Shown here: positions 14,340-17,184 of the stretch, piece by piece
Numbering within the stretch: position 1 is the stretch's first letter
Layout: every line of letters begins with the position of its first letter
Assembly (NCBI GenBank): GCA_034090805.1
Contig: JAXDRV010000140.1
Span: 1 to 17,184, forward strand
Length of the DNA stretch: 17,184 nt
Direction: 5' to 3'
Source of the DNA: Ornithomonoglobus_A sp034090805
Lineage (GTDB): Bacteria > Bacillota > Clostridia > UBA1381
Translations under genes and position numbers: made by a program
The notes under the pieces: model-generated
What the model was told of the DNA's origin: nothing
What the model saw: the letters and a program-made list of their open reading frames with translations, nothing else
Databases searched by the model: none

Positions 14340-16886
14340 ATGAAGAATTTTCACAGCATAACAGCCGAGCAGACAGAGCGTGAGCTTAAGACGAGCATCA
14401 AAAACGGCCTTTCGCCGTCCGAGGCGCGCCGCCGTCTTGCCGAAAACGGTCCAAACACCCTGCTTGAGCGGCGCAGGAAGCCTATGATAGTCCGTTTTTT
14501 TATGCAGTTCAACGATTTTATGATAATACTGCTGCTGATAGCGGCGGGAGTATCGTTTTTTACATCGTTTCTCGAAGAAAGCGCAGACCTATGGGAACCG
14601 GTGATAATCCTTGCGATTGTCGTATTGAACGCACTTCTCGGAATAATCCAGGAAAGCCGTGCCGAAAAAAGCCTTGATTCACTAAAAAAGCTCTCCGCAC
14701 CTCATTCAAGGGTAATACGAGGCTCAAACGAAATAAGCGTCGAAAGCAGCGAGCTTTGTACGGGCGACATCGTCTGCTTTTCCGCAGGCGATATTATCAG
14801 CGCCGACTGCCGCCTTATTTCCTCAAACAAGCTGCTTGTTGACGAATCCTCGCTTACCGGCGAATCCGTCCCAGCCGAAAAGGACAGCACCGCCGTTTTG
14901 CCGGAGCTTACACCGTTGGGAGACAGACGGAATATGGTATTTTCATCAACGGCGGTTCTGAGCGGCAAGGGCATGGGAATAGTTGTAAAAACAGGCATGG
15001 ATACGGAGGTCGGCGAGATTGCATCACTGCTCCTTGACGGCGACACTCCGCCGACACCATTACAGAAAAAGCTTGCCGACACAGGGAAAACTCTGGGCAT
15101 AGGCGCACTTATCATATGCCTTGCGGTATTTATCATCGGACTTTTTGCAAGGCTTGACCCTCTCGATATGTTCATGACGGCGGTTTCTCTTGCCGTTGCG
15201 GCAATACCTGAGGGACTTCCCGCAATTGTTACGATAATGCTTGCGATAGGCGTAATGAAAATGTCAAAGGAAAACGCCATAGTGCGGAATCTCCCGTCTG
15301 TCGAAACACTCGGCAGTGCCGCCGTAATATGCACCGACAAAACCGGCACTCTCACGCAGAACCGCATGAAAGCGACATCGGTGTATTCCGCAGACTATAT
15401 GCTGACTCTGCGTCTTGCCGCACTTTGCTGCGATGAAGCTCCCAATCCCACCGACAGTGCCGTTTTGAAAAAAGCAGCAGACGAGGGTCTTGATCTTGAC
15501 GCACTCGAAAAAAAGTACCGCAGAACAGACGAGCTGCCGTTTTCGGCACAGAGAAAGCGAATAGCCGTTCTCAGGAGCAGTGCCGCCGGAAAGCAGGTAA
15601 TCGTCAAGGGTGCTGTCGAATACGTTTTACCGCTGTGTACCCGAATAAAAACCTCCTCCGGCACAATTGCCCTTTCAAGACTTGAAAAGGAGAAAATACT
15701 TCGCGAAAACAAGCGTCTTACGGACAATGCACTGCGTGTGATAGCGGTTGCGTTTGCCGACTGCAAGTCGAACACAATAAAAGAGGAGCAGCTCATTTTT
15801 GCGGGTCTTATCGGGATAGAGGATCCTCCGCGAGCCGAGGCTGCCGCCGCCGTCAGAACGTGCCGCAGTGCCGGTATTATCCCTGTTATGATAACCGGCG
15901 ACCACCCCGGAACAGCCGTATCTATCGCACAGCGTGTTGGTATTCTGGAAAACGAGGACGTTATGACAGGTGCGGAGCTTGACAAGCTCAGTGACGGGGA
16001 GCTAACCGAGTGCATAGAAAAATACCGTGTTTTCGCACGTGTCACTCCGTCCCACAAAATGCGCATTGTTAAGGCATGGCAATCAAGAGGATACGTCACC
16101 GCCATGACGGGTGACGGCGTGAACGATGCCCCCGCTCTCTCATGCGCCGATATAGGGTGCAGCATGGGCAAAAACGGCACAGAGGCGGCAAAAACCGCTT
16201 CGGACATCATACTTACGGACGATAATTTCGCAACGATCGTCAGCGCAGTCAAGGTCGGGAGAGGAATTTTTGCCAACATCAAAAAAGCCGTAAAATTTCT
16301 GCTTTCAAGCAATATCGGAGAAATACTCACCGTATTCTGCGGCATACTCTTTTCAGGTGCGCCGCCGCTTGCGGCAATTCAGCTTTTGTGGGTGAATCTT
16401 GTGACGGATTCGCTCCCGGCAATAGCTCTCGGACTTGATCCTCCGTCTGCGGACATAATGAACCGCCCTCCGTCCGCCGGCGCAAAAAAGCTTTTCAGCG
16501 GCGGCTTATGGGGTGAAATCGCAGTCGAGGGCATGATGATAGGCGCACTTTCTCTGCTTGCGTACTCGATAGGCAAAAATATATTCTGTGACGATACAGC
16601 AGGCAGAACAATGGCTTTTGCAGTGCTTTCCGTATCACAGCTTGTTCATGCGTTCAATATGCGCAGTGACGGCTCTGTCTTTAAGGCGGGGATATTCAAA
16701 AACAAGTATCTCGTGCTGTCGTTTATCGTGGGTATAATACTTGAGGCGGCAGTTATAGAAATCCCCTCTGCGGCGGCCGTTTTCGGCGTTGTTCCGCTGA
16801 CGCTTCCGCAGTGGCTGATAACCGCCGCACTTTCCGCAGCACCTCTCCCGATAGTCGAGCTGCAAAAGCTTATGCGCAGGCATTAG
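14340..16886 (+). CDS. Calcium-translocating P-type ATPase (P2A, SERCA/YloB-like)
   Basis: This 848-residue protein is a complete P-type pump expected to drive Ca2+ out of the cell using ATP. In order it shows an N-terminal cation-ATPase domain with TAEQTERELKTSIKNGLS, actuator motif TGES (173-176), PEGLP in TM4 (290-294), phosphorylation motif CTDKTGTLT with D333, nucleotide-domain KGA (423-425), TGD (519-521), hinge TGDGVNDAPA (590-599), and TM5-TM6 SSNIGE (656-661) and WVNLVTDSLPA (684-694). The ligand positions match SERCA site II and much of site I: E291, N658, E661, N686, T689 and D690. The TM8 position equivalent to SERCA E908 appears to be Q767, suggesting one Ca2+ per cycle. The ATG at 14340 is the only in-frame choice because a stop lies 9 bases upstream. 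It has its own candidate promoter and a terminator at 16910. Confidence 0.95.
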   Translation: MKNFHSITAEQTERELKTSIKNGLSPSEARRRLAENGPNTLLERRRKPMIVRFFMQFNDFMIILLLIAAGVSFFTSFLEESADLWEPVIILAIVVLNALLGIIQESRAEKSLDSLKKLSAPHSRVIRGSNEISVESSELCTGDIVCFSAGDIISADCRLISSNKLLVDESSLTGESVPAEKDSTAVLPELTPLGDRRNMVFSSTAVLSGKGMGIVVKTGMDTEVGEIASLLLDGDTPPTPLQKKLADTGKTLGIGALIICLAVFIIGLFARLDPLDMFMTAVSLAVAAIPEGLPAIVTIMLAIGVMKMSKENAIVRNLPSVETLGSAAVICTDKTGTLTQNRMKATSVYSADYMLTLRLAALCCDEAPNPTDSAVLKKAADEGLDLDALEKKYRRTDELPFSAQRKRIAVLRSSAAGKQVIVKGAVEYVLPLCTRIKTSSGTIALSRLEKEKILRENKRLTDNALRVIAVAFADCKSNTIKEEQLIFAGLIGIEDPPRAEAAAAVRTCRSAGIIPVMITGDHPGTAVSIAQRVGILENEDVMTGAELDKLSDGELTECIEKYRVFARVTPSHKMRIVKAWQSRGYVTAMTGDGVNDAPALSCADIGCSMGKNGTEAAKTASDIILTDDNFATIVSAVKVGRGIFANIKKAVKFLLSSNIGEILTVFCGILFSGAPPLAAIQLLWVNLVTDSLPAIALGLDPPSADIMNRPPSAGAKKLFSGGLWGEIAVEGMMIGALSLLAYSIGKNIFCDDTAGRTMAFAVLSVSQLVHAFNMRSDGSVFKAGIFKNKYLVLSFIVGIILEAAVIEIPSAAAVFGVVPLTLPQWLITAALSAAPLPIVELQKLMRRH

Positions 16887-16909
16887 TGAAAAATATTAAA
16901 ATCGGCACA

Positions 16910-16939
16910 AAATAACCACTGCAAATGCAGTGGTTATTT
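16910..16939 (+). terminator. Rho-independent terminator of the ATPase gene
   Basis: Bases 16910-16922 pair with 16927-16939 (13 bp, 4-base loop), giving a GC core flanked by AAATAA and TTATTT. It begins 24 bases after the ATPase stop codon. The 3' T-tract is part of the stem, a common Firmicute form. Confidence 0.75.
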
Positions 16940-16948
16940 AAATGACTG

Positions 16949-17006
16949 CTGAACAATTATGAAACGCAGCCGCATAGCGGCTTAAAAGCGTTTCATAATT
17001 GTTCAG
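16949..17006. repeat. 58-base bulged hairpin, first unit of the composite element
   Basis: A 19-bp outer stem (16949-16967 with 16988-17006) leads into a 6-bp GC stem (16968-16973 with 16977-16982) with a 3-base loop; the right strand carries a 5-base TAAAA bulge (16983-16987). The unit is itself bounded by CTGAACAA and TTGTTCAG. A bulged hairpin of this type is what REP and IS200-like transposases recognise in other systems. Confidence 0.85.
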
Positions 17007-17044
17007 GTGCAAGGTTTTTCATAAATATAAAAAAACCTTGCACC
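17006..17044. repeat. 14-bp hairpin, second unit of the composite element
   Basis: Bases 17006-17019 pair perfectly with 17031-17044 around an 11-base AT-rich loop. The foot shares base 17006 with the preceding hairpin and abuts the next at 17045. Confidence 0.85.
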
Positions 17045-17082
17045 CCCAAATAAATATTTTGTTCTCAAAATATTTATTTGGG
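17045..17082. repeat. 17-bp hairpin, third unit of the composite element
   Basis: Bases 17045-17061 pair perfectly with 17066-17082 around a 4-base loop (TTCT). Its right arm is also present at 5-21. The first loop base is the single visible difference between the two copies (t at 17062, c at 1). Confidence 0.88.
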
Positions 17083-17184
17083 CAGACTTTATCAATGCGA
17101 ACTGTGTAAAATCTCTGATTTTACACGAAAAATTTTGACAATAGTCATAATTTTTCCAAATGCGATTGAAAATCGCATTTGTTC
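17063..17184. repeat. Right copy of the 122-base dispersed repeat
   Basis: Identical to 2-123 in the same orientation. It includes the right arm of the 17-bp hairpin and three adjoining hairpins at 17104-17126, 17127-17156 and 17157-17181. It lies downstream of the ATPase terminator, and the window ends inside it. Confidence 0.93.

Larger units (their letters stand above)
16949..17184. repeat. Composite palindromic element (about 238 bases, cut by the window end)
   Basis: This stretch is almost wholly made of hairpins placed end to end: 16949-17006, 17006-17044, 17045-17082, then after a 21-base spacer 17104-17126, 17127-17156 and 17157-17181. It begins with CTGAACAA (16949-16956); the left copy shows that it ends in TTGTTCAG (118-125), so full length would be about 238 bases with terminal inverted repeats. 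No open reading frame is present. It resembles a mosaic of REP-like units or a non-autonomous mobile element. The family is not one I recognise. Confidence 0.75.

Noticed and set aside
14315..14383. A 22-codon open frame overlapping the ATPase start, possibly a leader peptide
   Set aside because: No ribosome binding site precedes it and it has no regulatory hallmark; the AAAGGA lies within it and more likely serves the ATPase.
1..17184. The window as a circular plasmid or phage with a terminal overlap
   Set aside because: It carries rpoB, rpoC and other chromosomal genes and no replication, partition or phage genes. The end bases also do not overlap perfectly (c at 1 against t at 17062).
16949..17184. 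A CRISPR array
   Set aside because: The hairpins differ from one another in sequence and length, and there are no regular identical repeats with unique spacers.

Overview
The window looks like a chromosomal segment of a low-to-mid GC Gram-positive anaerobe, most likely an uncultured member of the Clostridia (Bacillota). The basis is the clostridial character of RpoB and RpoC, an SLH-anchored secreted protein, a PdaB-like deacetylase, strong AGGAGG-type ribosome binding sites and near-consensus sigma-A promoters. This is a judgement from protein character; no taxonomic search was run.

Layout. Positions 1-125 hold the end of a dispersed palindromic repeat. rpoC (132-3935) and rpoB (4019-7807) follow on the minus strand, driven by a strong promoter at 8014-8042. 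A divergent intergenic region separates them from an SLH-domain surface protein (8094-9473, plus), followed by a CNNM/CorC-type transporter gene with a perfect consensus promoter (9583-10833, plus). A bidirectional terminator at 10857-10893 separates this from a two-gene minus-strand operon: a cysteine synthase-like PLP enzyme (11556-12551) and a HAD phosphatase (10872-11540). Upstream of that operon lie a membrane-anchored polysaccharide deacetylase (12690-13445, minus) and a RAYT-derived protein that has lost its HUH motif (13511-13933, minus). A 400-base palindrome-rich gap leads to a P-type Ca2+ ATPase (14340-16886, plus), its terminator, and a second copy of the palindromic repeat that runs off the right end.

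The most unusual content is the palindrome load. The same 122-base sequence lies at both ends in direct orientation. The right-hand copy shows it is part of an element of about 238 bases made of hairpins packed nearly end to end, bounded by CTGAACAA and TTGTTCAG. A GTAG-led REP-like hairpin sits just upstream of the HUH-less RAYT relative, and a partly similar GC-rich palindrome pair lies between rpoB and rpoC. This suggests a REP/RAYT-like system in which the protein has been repurposed or is decaying while its palindromes remain.

The other genes are mostly housekeeping: transcription (RpoB and RpoC), divalent cation handling (CNNM/CorC family and Ca2+ ATPase), cell-surface functions (SLH protein and deacetylase), and sulfur or amino-acid metabolism (CysK-like enzyme). 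No rRNA, tRNA or CRISPR array was seen.
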